Positions 35,912 to 45,014 of a stretch of 64,000 nt of DNA are shown piece by piece. Every line of letters begins with the position of its first letter. The first letter of the stretch is position 1. This DNA comes from Rhodobacter sp. (GTDB lineage Bacteria > Pseudomonadota > Alphaproteobacteria > Rhodobacterales > Rhodobacteraceae), in contig JADJAB010000003.1 of the NCBI GenBank assembly GCA_016704435.1, positions 186,001 to 250,000 of the forward strand. Reading direction: 5' to 3'. Under the pieces are notes generated by a model. It did not search any database and had not been told where the DNA came from. It saw only the letters and a list, made by a program, of their open reading frames with translations. A program made the position numbers and the translations under genes.

Positions 35912-37549
35912 TCAGTTCCCCGCGCTTTCCATCTTGCGGTGCGCGATGACCTTTTCCAGCCAGCCGATCTCCATCTCGGGGACCGAGGACAACAGAAGAT
36001 CGGTGTAGTCATCGAAGGGCGGCGCAAGCACGTCGGATTTCTGGCCGTAGCGCACCACCTCTCCCTTGAACATCACGGCGATCTTGTCGGCGATGGCACG
36101 CACCGTCGCAAGGTCATGGGTGATGAAGAGGTAAGCCCCCTGTGCCTCGGCCTGAAGGTTCAGGAGCAGTTTCAGGATGCCGTCGGCCACCAGCGGGTCC
36201 AGCGCCGAAGTCACCTCATCGCAGATGATCAGCTTCGGATCGGCGGCCAGCGCGCGGGCGATGCAGACGCGCTGCTTCTGCCCGCCCGACAGTTCGGCCG
36301 GGTAGCGGTCGGCGAAACCCTTGCCCATCTCGATCTGGTCGAGCAGGTCCTGCACGCGGGCATCGCGTTCAGCGCCCTTCAGGCCGAAGTAGAACTCCAG
36401 CGGCCGGCCGATGATGGTGCCGACGGTCTGGCGCGGGTTCATCGCGGTATCGGCCATCTGGTAGATCATCTGGATCTCGCGCAGGTCGTCCTTGGAGCGG
36501 CCCTTCAGGTCGCCCGACAGCTCCCGCCCGGCAAAGGTGATGCGGCCCTGCGTCGCCGGCAAAAGCCCGGTGATCACCCGCGCCAGCGTCGACTTGCCCG
36601 AGCCGCTTTCGCCCACCACCGCCAGGGTCTGCCCGGGAGGCAGGTCGACCGTGACGTTCTTCAGCACGTCGAATGTGGTGCCACGATAGCGGGCGGTCAC
36701 GCCTTCCACCCGCAGAACCGGCTCTGCCGGGGGTTTTTCGGCATGGTCCAGCCCGCGCACCGACACCAGCGCCTTGGTATAGTCCTGTGTCGGATCGTGG
36801 ATGATCGTCTCGGTCGGACCGACTTCGATCATTCGGCCATGGCGCAGCACCATGATCTCGTCCGAGACCTGGGCGACAACGGCCAGGTCATGGGTGATGT
36901 AGAGGGCGGCGACCTGGGTGTCGCGGATGGCTTCCTTGATCGCGGCGAGGACGTCGATCTGGGTCGTCACGTCCAGCGCGGTGGTCGGTTCGTCGAAGAT
37001 CACCAGGTCGGGGCGCGGGCACAGCGCCATCGCCGTCATCGCCCGCTGCAACTGCCCGCCCGAGACCTGGTGCGGATAACGGTCACCGAAGGTTTCGGGA
37101 TCGGGCAGGCCCAGCTTGTCGAACAGCGATATGGCGCGGGCCTCGGCCTCGGGCTTCGACAAGAGGCCATGCGCCAGGCTGGCCTCGGTCACCTGTTCCA
37201 TCAGCCGTTTGGCGGGGTTGAAGGCGGCGGCGGCGGATTGGGCGACATAGGTCACCTCCTTGCCGCGCAGGGACCGCAGGGTGCGGTTGTCGGCCAGGCG
37301 GATGTCGCGGCCGTTCAGGCGGATGGTGCCGCCGGTCAGCCGCACGCCGCCCCGGCCGTAAGCCATCGCCGCGAGGCCGATGGTGGACTTGCCGGCGCCG
37401 GATTCGCCGATCAGCCCCATCACACGCCCGCGTGCCAGCGTCAGGTCGACACCTTCGACCAGCGTCACCTCTTTCGGCGGCTCTCCCGGCGGATAGGAGG
37501 TGGCCTCGATCTTCAGGCCGCGGATTTGCAGCAGGGTGTCATCAGCCAC
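35912..37549 (-). CDS. Peptide/opine-type ABC transporter, fused double ATPase (DppD-DppF type)
   Basis: 545 residues containing two complete ABC ATPase domains. The first has Walker A GESGAGKST, SGGQLQRAM and VIFDEPTTALD; the second has GESGSGKST, SGGQKQRVCIARAL and IICDEVTSALD. Each is followed by a C-terminal oligopeptide/dipeptide extension. Fusion of the two usual subunits is common in Rhodobacteraceae. It powers import through the two permeases encoded just upstream; its start overlaps the DppC-like gene end by 8 bp. Confidence 0.93.
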   Translation of the reverse strand: MADDTLLQIRGLKIEATSYPPGEPPKEVTLVEGVDLTLARGRVMGLIGESGAGKSTIGLAAMAYGRGGVRLTGGTIRLNGRDIRLADNRTLRSLRGKEVTYVAQSAAAAFNPAKRLMEQVTEASLAHGLLSKPEAEARAISLFDKLGLPDPETFGDRYPHQVSGGQLQRAMTAMALCPRPDLVIFDEPTTALDVTTQIDVLAAIKEAIRDTQVAALYITHDLAVVAQVSDEIMVLRHGRMIEVGPTETIIHDPTQDYTKALVSVRGLDHAEKPPAEPVLRVEGVTARYRGTTFDVLKNVTVDLPPGQTLAVVGESGSGKSTLARVITGLLPATQGRITFAGRELSGDLKGRSKDDLREIQMIYQMADTAMNPRQTVGTIIGRPLEFYFGLKGAERDARVQDLLDQIEMGKGFADRYPAELSGGQKQRVCIARALAADPKLIICDEVTSALDPLVADGILKLLLNLQAEAQGAYLFITHDLATVRAIADKIAVMFKGEVVRYGQKSDVLAPPFDDYTDLLLSSVPEMEIGWLEKVIAHRKMESAGN

Positions 37550-38357
37550 CGCGGCCCCCTTTCAGGCTGGAGGTGCGGGTCAGCACCCAGTCGGCCACCA
37601 GGTTGACGCTGATCGCAAGGGCTGCGATGGCCCCGGCGGGCAGCAGCGCGGCGGCCTTGCCGTAGATCAGCCCGTCCTTGTTTTCCTTGACCATGCCGCC
37701 CCAGTCGGCCAGCGGCGGCTGGATGCCGAGGCCCAGGAACGACAGCGTCGAGATGAACAGGATGGCAAAGATGAAGCGCAGGCCGAATTCGGCAACCAGA
37801 GGTGACAGTGCGTTGGGCAGGATCTCGCGGAAGATCACCCAGACGCCGCCCTCGCCGCGCAGCTTGGCGGCCTCGACATAATCCATCACCGCGATATCGG
37901 CGGCAACGGCGCGCGACAGACGAAAGACGCGGGTGCTGTCCAGCACGCCGATCACCAGGATCAGCACGGTCAGGTTCAACGGCAGCACCGACAACAGGAC
38001 CAGCGCCACGATCAGCGCGGGGATCGCCATCATCAGATCGACGCCGCGCGACAGCAACTGGTCGATCCAGCCGCCCTTGACCGCCGCCAGGAAGCCGAAG
38101 AACGCCCCCAGCGAGAACGACAGGACCGAAGCCGCCAATGCCACGAAGATGGTGATCTGCGCGCCGTAGATCAGCCGCGAAAGGATGTCGCGGCCGATGG
38201 TATCGGTGCCCAGCCAGTATTCGGCCGAAGGGCCTTCCCAGACCTTGCCGACCGACAGGTCGATCGGATAGGGCGCGATCAGATGCGCGAAGACGGCGAT
38301 GAAGACAAAGGCGCTGGTAAAGGTCAGGCCGATGAGGGCGGACAGCGGTAACCTCAT
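37542..38357 (-). CDS. ABC transporter permease, DppC type
   Basis: 271 residues, about six membrane helices. The ATPase-coupling EAA loop is AKLRGEGGVWVIFREILPNALSPLVAEFGLR, and YWLGTDTIGRDILSRLIYGAQ is typical of DppC/OppC. Overlaps the ATPase gene by 8 bp and the partner permease by 4 bp, so the operon is tightly coupled. Confidence 0.93.
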   Translation of the reverse strand: MRLPLSALIGLTFTSAFVFIAVFAHLIAPYPIDLSVGKVWEGPSAEYWLGTDTIGRDILSRLIYGAQITIFVALAASVLSFSLGAFFGFLAAVKGGWIDQLLSRGVDLMMAIPALIVALVLLSVLPLNLTVLILVIGVLDSTRVFRLSRAVAADIAVMDYVEAAKLRGEGGVWVIFREILPNALSPLVAEFGLRFIFAILFISTLSFLGLGIQPPLADWGGMVKENKDGLIYGKAAALLPAGAIAALAISVNLVADWVLTRTSSLKGGRGG

Positions 38358-39310
38358 TTCGGGTGCCTCAGGCGCGGGTTGGCCAGGATGCCGATGATGT
38401 CGGCCAGCATGTTCAGAAGGATGTAGACGGCGGCGAAGATCAGCCCCACCGCCTGCACCACCGGCAGGTCGCGCTTGGTGACATGGTCGACCAGATACTG
38501 GCCAAGCGCGTTGTAGCTGAACACCACCTCGACCACGACGACGCCGACCACCAGATAGGCCAGGTTCAGCATCACCACGGAAACCACGGGCGCGATGGCA
38601 TTCGGGAAGGCGTGGCGCCAGATCATCGTCATCGGCGACAGGCCCTTCAGCTCGGCCGTCTCGATATAGGCCGATTGCATGACGTTCAGGATCGCGGCCC
38701 GCGTCATCCGCATCATGTGGGCCAGCACCACCAGCACCAGCACGATCACCGGCAGGGCAATGGCGTTCAGCTTGGCCCAGAAGCTCATGCCGGGAAAGAC
38801 CATGGCAACGGGCTGGAAGATCGGAATCACCTGCGTCAAGAGGTAGATCACGAAATAGGCCGCGACGAATTCCGGCAGGCTGATCGTGGTCAGCGTGGCG
38901 CCCGAGATCACCTTGTCGGGCCAGCGCCCGGCATAGCGCGCGGCAACAAGACCCAGAAGGATGGCCAGCGGCACCGCAATGGCCGCCGCACAGCCCGCCA
39001 GGAACAGCGTGTTGCCAAGGCGCTGCCCGATGGCCGTGGCAATGTCGGAGCCATTGGTCAGCGAGATGCCCAGATCGCCGGTCAGCACCCCGCCCAGCCA
39101 GGCGAAATACCGCGTCAGGGCGGGTTCATTGAGGCCAAGCTGATTGCGCAGGTTCTCCAGCGCCTGGGGCGTGGCGGATTGACCAAGGATCGCCTGGGCG
39201 GTGTCGCCCGGCAGCGCCTCGACGCCAAGAAAGATCACCGCTGACACCGCCAGCAGCAATAGAAGGCCCAGCGCAAGGCGCTGGACCAGAAGTTTGAGGA
39301 CAGGATGCAC
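38354..39310 (-). CDS. ABC transporter permease, DppB type
   Basis: About 318 residues with six membrane helices. N-terminal DppB/OppB signature (LLVQRLALGLLLLLAVSAVIFLGVEALPGDTAQ), EAA loop (AELKGLSPMTMIWRHAFPNAIAPVVSVV) and C-terminal GILANPRLRHPK. I prefer the GTG start at 39310, which has AAAGGG upstream and matches family N-termini. An upstream GTG at 39337 would overlap the binding-protein gene end. Confidence 0.9.
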   Translation of the reverse strand: MHPVLKLLVQRLALGLLLLLAVSAVIFLGVEALPGDTAQAILGQSATPQALENLRNQLGLNEPALTRYFAWLGGVLTGDLGISLTNGSDIATAIGQRLGNTLFLAGCAAAIAVPLAILLGLVAARYAGRWPDKVISGATLTTISLPEFVAAYFVIYLLTQVIPIFQPVAMVFPGMSFWAKLNAIALPVIVLVLVVLAHMMRMTRAAILNVMQSAYIETAELKGLSPMTMIWRHAFPNAIAPVVSVVMLNLAYLVVGVVVVEVVFSYNALGQYLVDHVTKRDLPVVQAVGLIFAAVYILLNMLADIIGILANPRLRHPK

Positions 39311-39321
39311 CGGCGGGCCCT

Positions 39322-40917
39322 TTAGGCCATCCAGCACCGAACCTGGGCACGGCCCGCCATCATGTCGCCGTTCGGGTCATCGTACCAGCCGGCGACCTTG
39401 TCGGAGACGCCGCAGACGAAATCGTTGAACATCGGCAGGATCACGCCGCCCTCGTCGCGGACAAGCAGTGCCATTTCGCTGTATTCGGCCTTGCGCTTGT
39501 CCTGGTCCAGCTCTCCGCGCGCGGCCAGCAGCAGTTCGTCGAAGCGGGCGTTCTTGAACTTGGTGTCGTTCCAGTCCGCGGTCGAGGAATAGGCGGTGGA
39601 ATACATCTGGTCCTGCACCGGGCGGCCGCCCCAGTAGCTGGCGCAGAACGGCTCCACGTTCCAGACGTTCGACCAGTAGCCGTCATCCGGTTCCAGCTGC
39701 ACCGACAGCGGGATGCCTGCACCATTGGCCGATGCGGCAAAGAGATTGGCCGCATCCACCGCACCCGGGAAGGCCCCCGGCGCCACACGCAGCACGATCG
39801 GGCTGCCGTCATGGCCGGATTTCTTGTAATGCTCGGCCGCCATGGCAGGATCGAAGGTGCGCTGCGGGATCGAGGCATCGAACAGCGGATAGGCCGCGTT
39901 GATCGGGAAATCGTTGCCGATGGAGCCAAGGCCGCCCAGGATCTTTTCGACCATCTCCTGGCGGTTGATCGCCAGCTTCAGCGCCATCCGCATGTCGTTG
40001 TTGTCGAACGGTGCCTTGTCGCAATGCATGATGAAGACGTAATGCCCGCGACCCGGAACGGACGAGATCGTCACCCCCGGCACGCCTGCCAGCAGCTCTG
40101 CCACCTTGGGATCGACGCGGTTCATGATGTGAACCTGCCCCGATTGCAGCGCCGCGGTGCGCGCGGTGTTGTCGTTGATCACCAGCATTTCGATTTCATC
40201 GACATGGCCGATGCTGCTGTCGAAATAGTTGGCGAATTTCTTGAAGGTGTGGCGGACGCCCGGCTCGTTCACCTCGATCACATAGGGGCCCGCGCCGATG
40301 CCGGCGGTCGGGTTGTCGACGCCGCCACCGGGCTGGATCATCAGGTGATAGTCGGTCATCAGGAACGGCAGGTCGGCATTGGCCTCTTTCAGCGTCAGGG
40401 TGACCATGTCGCCCTCGGCCTTCATCTCGGCGATGCCCTGCACGATGCCCAGCGCACCGGACTGCGATTGCTCGTCGGTGTGCCGCTTCAGGGTCGCCAC
40501 CACGTCGTCGGCAGTCAGGGTCTGACCATTGTGGAACTCCACGCCGGACCGGATCTTGAATTTCCATTCCATCGCATCGGGGGTCGAGCTGACCTCTTCG
40601 GCCAGACGCATGTCCAGACCGCCGTCGGGCGTGGTGTCGACCAGCATTTCGCCCCAGGTCATGTTGACCTGATAGGGCACCTGCGAGGCGGCAACGGCCG
40701 GATCAAGGCTGTTGGTGGACTCGCCGCCATACATGCCCAGGCGCATGGTGCCGCCCTTCTTGGCCTCTTGCGCCATGGCAACCTTGCCGAACAGCGCGCC
40801 CGCCAGTCCGGCCGACACGCCCAGCGCGGTCGAGCGGCCGATGAATTCGCGCCGGTTCATGCGGCCCTTGCGGACACGTTCGATCATGTGGTCAAGCTGC
40901 CGGCTTGCGTCGGTCAT
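39322..40917 (-). CDS. ABC transporter periplasmic binding protein, family 5 (peptide type), Tat-exported
   Basis: 531 residues. The N-terminus has a twin-arginine signal (NRREFIGRSTALGVSAGLAGALFG, cut near AMAQEA), so it is folded before export. The mature protein follows the extracellular solute-binding family 5 pattern: GGTMRLGMYGGESTNSLDPAVA, WKFKIRSGVEFHNGQTLTADDVVATLKRH and NDMRMALKLAINRQEMVEKILGGLG. It determines ligand choice; the ligand is not deducible (peptides, opines or amidated compounds are all possible). Start at 40917, first gene of the transporter operon, 123 bp after the CocE-like gene. Confidence 0.92.
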   Translation of the reverse strand: MTDASRQLDHMIERVRKGRMNRREFIGRSTALGVSAGLAGALFGKVAMAQEAKKGGTMRLGMYGGESTNSLDPAVAASQVPYQVNMTWGEMLVDTTPDGGLDMRLAEEVSSTPDAMEWKFKIRSGVEFHNGQTLTADDVVATLKRHTDEQSQSGALGIVQGIAEMKAEGDMVTLTLKEANADLPFLMTDYHLMIQPGGGVDNPTAGIGAGPYVIEVNEPGVRHTFKKFANYFDSSIGHVDEIEMLVINDNTARTAALQSGQVHIMNRVDPKVAELLAGVPGVTISSVPGRGHYVFIMHCDKAPFDNNDMRMALKLAINRQEMVEKILGGLGSIGNDFPINAAYPLFDASIPQRTFDPAMAAEHYKKSGHDGSPIVLRVAPGAFPGAVDAANLFAASANGAGIPLSVQLEPDDGYWSNVWNVEPFCASYWGGRPVQDQMYSTAYSSTADWNDTKFKNARFDELLLAARGELDQDKRKAEYSEMALLVRDEGGVILPMFNDFVCGVSDKVAGWYDDPNGDMMAGRAQVRCWMA

Positions 40918-41040
40918 GGTAGATCTCCCTGTTGATGTCCCGGCACTTTGGCCGGGGATTCTTTTTTTGACTCTGCCGTCAATAAACCCGGTTCCCGGCC
41001 GAAGGGCAACGCCTTTCCGCCCCCCGGGCAGCACGAACCG

Positions 41041-43079
41041 TCAGACAAAGCGCCGCGGAACCTGATCGTCCCAGCGCCGGTCGAACACCACCCGGTCGCC
41101 CTCCCAGGCGGTCAGCCGCGCCTGCATCCGCAACTGGGTGGCGGTCGCCGTCATCTCGGCCTCGGCCCGGGTCCGCACCGCCCAGTCACCGCGCGACAGG
41201 CGCTGCTCCCAGACATGCACCGCGCGGGCCGACAACGGGTCGTCGGGGTGGATTTCCCAGTGTTCGCTCATCGTCTCGCCACTGCACAATCCGTGGGTCA
41301 GGTTCTCGTTGTCGCCCAGATCGACTTCGACGATCAGGGCATGGGTGCCGGTGATCATGTCGCGCTGGGCAATGCGGCGCGATTGGCCCGGCCGGATCAC
41401 CCGGTGCTTCCAGGGCGCGGCATGCTCGGCCGGTGGCGGGGTCCATTCCGGCGCGTCGGCACCGGTGTGAACCGGCAGGATCAGCCGGCCCGCCGTCACC
41501 GTCAGCCGGCCCGCTTGCGGAGAGGGCCAGACAAACGGCCAGTAGCTGTTCGACAAGGCCAGCCGCAAGCGGTGCCCCGCCGCCACCCGGTATCCCATCT
41601 GGTCCAGTTTGAAGGCGATCTCCGTCGCCTGCCCCGGCACCATCGGCGCAGGGGTTTCCATGCTGGCCCGATGGCACAGGTTCACGATCCCATGCGCGAT
41701 CTTGACGGATGCCCCATCGGGCGCCACATCGCACAGCCGCGCCACGACAAAGCCAAGGGGCTTGTCAGACGCAAGGGTCAGCCGCAATTCCGCAGCCCCC
41801 AGCATCTGCAGATCGGCCTCCAGAACCGCGCCGTCAAAACAGACCGACAGCGCGTCATCCCCGGCCTGATCGCCCGGCATCTCGGCATTCAGCCCCATCG
41901 GAAAGAACTCTCCGGACTGCAGCCCCAGATGCTGCGGCGAGGAAATCACCCGGCTGAACGTCGCCCCTTCATCTTGGCTCAAATACTCCGCGGGGGTCCG
42001 GGGGGCGCGAAGCCCCCCGGTTCCACGGCAGCCAGATGCAGAACCTGCGAGGCCACGCGCGGCGAGGGCCAGGCAGCCTCGGCCACCCAATGTCCCGCCC
42101 GCACCCTGGCCGAGGCATCGGGCGGCGCGGAATGCATCACGAAGGCCCGGTAAACGGGATCATCCTCGGCCCCGTTCGCCTCTCCTTTCAGCCAGCGGTC
42201 CCACCAGCGGATCGCCATTTGCAGAAACCCGATCTGGGGCCCCGGAACGGCGGTATGCGGATATTGATGCACCCAGGGCCCCACCACGCCTTTCACCGGC
42301 CCCGGCGCGCCCCGGACCAGCTTGTCGACGGTGTCCATGTAGTTGTCGGCCCAGCCGCCCCAGATCATCGCAGGGGTGCTGTTGCGCGCCCAATCCTCGC
42401 AGACCGAACCGTGTTTCCAATAGGCATCGCGGGTCTGGTGCGCTGCCCAGACCGGCGCGGACCAGGGCTGCGCCTCCAGCCGCTTCAGCCAATCCGCGCG
42501 CCAGTCGGGCCGCAAGGCCGGGTCGGCTGGGCGGGACGAGAACGACAGCATCACCGCGCCCCAGCCGAAATTCTCGCCCAACAGGCAGCCGCCGCGGAAA
42601 TGCACATCATCGGCAAAGCGGTCGGTGGTCGAACAGACAGACACCACCGCCTTCAACGCGGGATGTCCGGTCCACGCCGCCTGCAGGCAGTTGAACCCGC
42701 CCCAGCTCTTGCCCATCATGCCCACGGACCCCGAACACCAGGGCTGCTTCGACAGCCAGTCGATCACCGAGATCGCATCCGCCATCTCTTGCGCCGAGTA
42801 TTCGTCATCCATCAGCCCTTCGCTGTCGCCATTGCCGCGCATGTCGACCCGGACGCAGGCATAGCCGTGCCCGGCCACGTAGGGATGCATCATCTCGTCG
42901 CGCGGCAGGGTGCCGTCGCGCTTGCGGTAGGGGATGTATTCCAGCACCGCCGGCACCGGATGCGCAGCCGCATCCTCGGGCATCCAGACCCGCGCCGACA
43001 ACCGCACGCCATCGGGCATCACGATGCCCATGTCCTCTTGCTCGACGATGCGGTGGGGAAATTCGGTGCGAATGCTCAT
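41041..43079 (-). CDS. CocE/NonD-family hydrolase, frameshifted at an internal repeat
   Basis: Serine alpha/beta-hydrolase of the cocaine esterase/glutaryl-7-ACA acylase type. N-terminal catalytic domain: MPDGVRLSARVWMP, PYRKRDGTLPRDE, nucleophile in GMMGKSWGGFNCLQ, RVDMRGNGDSEG. C-terminal jelly-roll (PepX_C) domain: GYRVAAGHRLRLALSNSYWPFVWPSPQAGRL. The two parts are in different frames. One base added to the C6 run at about 42013-42018 (or the neighbouring G6 at 42000-42005) joins them into about 679 residues. The joint lies inside a dispersed-repeat copy. Start at 43079 with AAGGAGAAGCCC. It probably acts on the ligand of the adjacent transporter. Divergent from betC. Confidence 0.85.
41967..42020 (-). 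repeat. Dispersed-repeat copy inside the CocE-like coding region
   Basis: On the minus strand: CCGGGGGGCTTCGCG, a C/G-rich hairpin arm, then GCGGAGTATTTGAGCCAAGATGAAG. This is the same element seen between genes at 6437, 44851, 46716 and 50342-50539, but here it is translated (EYLSQDEG in the downstream frame). Confidence 0.65.
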
Positions 43080-43235
43080 GGGCTTCTCCTTCCCCGCCAT
43101 GGGGCCCCACAGACGCCACGACCGCAAGCCGGAATCGCCGTCCCGGCCCGCCGTTTCCGACTGGTCGACGGCAAAACGCTTGCGCCCGCCCGCGTCCCGC
43201 GCCACCCATGGCGCAACCTCGACAAGGAGACGCCC

Positions 43236-44744
43236 ATGGCCCCCCGCCCGAATATCCTGATCCTGATGGTCGATCAGCTGACCGGAACCCTGTTCCCCGA
43301 CGGCCCGGCCGATTTCCTGCAGGTGCCGAATCTGCGCAAACTGGCCCAGCGGTCAGTGCGGTTTGCCAACAGCTACACCGCCTCGCCGCTTTGCGCCCCG
43401 GCGCGGGCCAGCTTCATGTCCGGCCAGCTGCCCCGCCGCACCCGCGTCTACGACAACGCGGCCGAGTTCACCTCCGATATCCCAACCTTTGCCCATCACC
43501 TGCGCCGTGCGGGCTATCAGACCGCCCTGTCGGGCAAGATGCATTTCGTCGGCCCCGACCAGTTGCACGGGTTCGAGCAACGCCTGACCACCGACATCTA
43601 CCCCGCCGATTTCGGCTGGACGCCCGATTACCGCAAGCCCGGAGAGCGGATCGACTGGTGGTATCACAACCTGGGCTCGGTCACCGGCGCCGGCGTGGCC
43701 GAGATCACCAATCAGCTGGAATATGACGACGATGTCGCCTTCCAGGCGGTGCAGAAGATCTACGACCTGTCGCGCGGGCAAGACCCAAGGCCCTGGTGCC
43801 TGACCGCCAGCTTCACCCACCCGCACGACCCATTCGTGGCGCGGCGCAAATACTGGGACCTCTACGAAGGCGCGCCCGAACTGGAGCCGCCCGAGGCCAT
43901 TGCCTACGAAGACCAGGACCCCCATTCGCAGCGCCTGATGGATGCCTGCGCCTGGCGCGGGCTTGAAATTCAGCCCGACCACATCCGCCGGTCCCGCCAG
44001 GGCTACTTCGCCAACATCTCTTACGTCGACGACAAGATCGGCGAGATCCTCGCAGCGCTGGACGCCAGCCGCCAGGAGGCGATCGTGGTCTTCGTCTCGG
44101 ACCATGGCGAGATGCTGGGGCGGCGCGGACTGTGGTTCAAGATGAACTTCTTCGAAGGCTCGGCCCGCGTGCCGATGATGATCAGCGCCCCCGGCCTTGC
44201 GCCGGGGCTGGTGGAGGACCCGGTCTCGACCATCGACCTGACACCCACGCTGTGCGATCTGGCCGGTGTGTCGATGGCAGAGGTGATGCCCTGGACCGAT
44301 GGCGAAAGCCTGGTGCCCTTGGCCAAGGGGACACCGCGCAGCAGCCCGGTGGCGATGGAATACGCCGCCGAAGGCTCGATCACCCCGCTGGTGGCGCTGC
44401 GCCAGGGTGCCTGGAAATACACCCGCTGCAATGCCGATCCCGAACAGCTCTACGACGTGGCAAACGACCCCGGAGAACGGGTGAACCTTGCTGGCGACCC
44501 GCGCGCCGCCAAGGTGATGGAGCATTTTCGCCACATCGCCGACCAGCGCTGGGACCTGGATGCCTATGACGCCGAAGTCCGCCAAAGCCAGGCACGCCGA
44601 TGGGTGGTCTACGAGGCCTTGCGCAACGGCAGCTATTACCCCTGGGACTACCAGCCGCTGCGCGCGGCATCGGAACGCTACATGCGCAACCACATGGACC
44701 TGAACATCCTCGAGGAGTCCAAGCGCTTCCCCCGGGGAGAATGA
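43236..44744 (+). CDS. betC: Choline-sulfatase BetC
   Basis: Hydrolyses choline-O-sulfate to choline and sulfate; cytosolic type I sulfatase. About 502 residues. The formylglycine signature is C53-A-P-A-R57 (PLCAPARASF), with metal ligands in ILMVDQLTG and FVSDHGEMLG. The C-terminus YYPWDYQPLRAASERYMRNHMDLNILEESKRFP is characteristic of choline sulfatases. ATG at 43236 with ACAAGGAGACGCCC upstream; the open frame runs far to the left only because it is antisense to the CocE-like gene. Convergent with betA, which would use the choline released. Confidence 0.92.
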   Translation: MAPRPNILILMVDQLTGTLFPDGPADFLQVPNLRKLAQRSVRFANSYTASPLCAPARASFMSGQLPRRTRVYDNAAEFTSDIPTFAHHLRRAGYQTALSGKMHFVGPDQLHGFEQRLTTDIYPADFGWTPDYRKPGERIDWWYHNLGSVTGAGVAEITNQLEYDDDVAFQAVQKIYDLSRGQDPRPWCLTASFTHPHDPFVARRKYWDLYEGAPELEPPEAIAYEDQDPHSQRLMDACAWRGLEIQPDHIRRSRQGYFANISYVDDKIGEILAALDASRQEAIVVFVSDHGEMLGRRGLWFKMNFFEGSARVPMMISAPGLAPGLVEDPVSTIDLTPTLCDLAGVSMAEVMPWTDGESLVPLAKGTPRSSPVAMEYAAEGSITPLVALRQGAWKYTRCNADPEQLYDVANDPGERVNLAGDPRAAKVMEHFRHIADQRWDLDAYDAEVRQSQARRWVVYEALRNGSYYPWDYQPLRAASERYMRNHMDLNILEESKRFPRGE

Positions 44745-44850
44745 CGGTTTCCAAGCAGAGCGGCATTCGCCGCAAGTCCCTTGTCTCGTCGTCGCGCCGG
44801 GGCGCTCCTCCTCGGGCGGAGGGGCGCCGCCCCCCGGCTTTGCCTCCCCC

Positions 44851-44914
44851 CGGAGTATTTCACAAAGAGCAAGACCAAGGGGGGCAGAGGGCTTGCTCTT
44901 TGTCAAATACTCCC
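44851..44914. repeat. Large inverted repeat between convergent betC and betA
   Basis: CGGAGTATTTCACAAAGAGC and three more bases (44851-44873) are mirrored by CTTGCTCTTTGTCAAATACT and three more bases (44892-44914) with few mismatches, around an 18-nt loop. Each arm begins with the GGAGTATTT core of the dispersed repeat. It could act as a bidirectional terminator. The rest of 44745-45014 shows GC-rich hairpins and no gene. Confidence 0.65.
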
Positions 44915-45014
44915 GCCGGAGGCTCCCGGCCTTCCCACGACGCGTGACGCCTCAAGGCCGGTCCGTGGCAACGCCGCCGAGCGGGCCCTCGATGGGCCCC
45001 GAGGCGGCTCTGCC

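Noticed and set aside
35096..37606. 836-codon rightward open frame across the phosphodiesterase-like and ATPase genes
   Set aside because: Antisense shadow of two well-supported genes; low-complexity His/Gln/Arg content.
42036..43235. Leftward extension of the betC frame by 400 codons
   Set aside because: Antisense to the CocE-like hydrolase; betC has a strong ribosome site at 43236 and a complete sulfatase N-terminus there.
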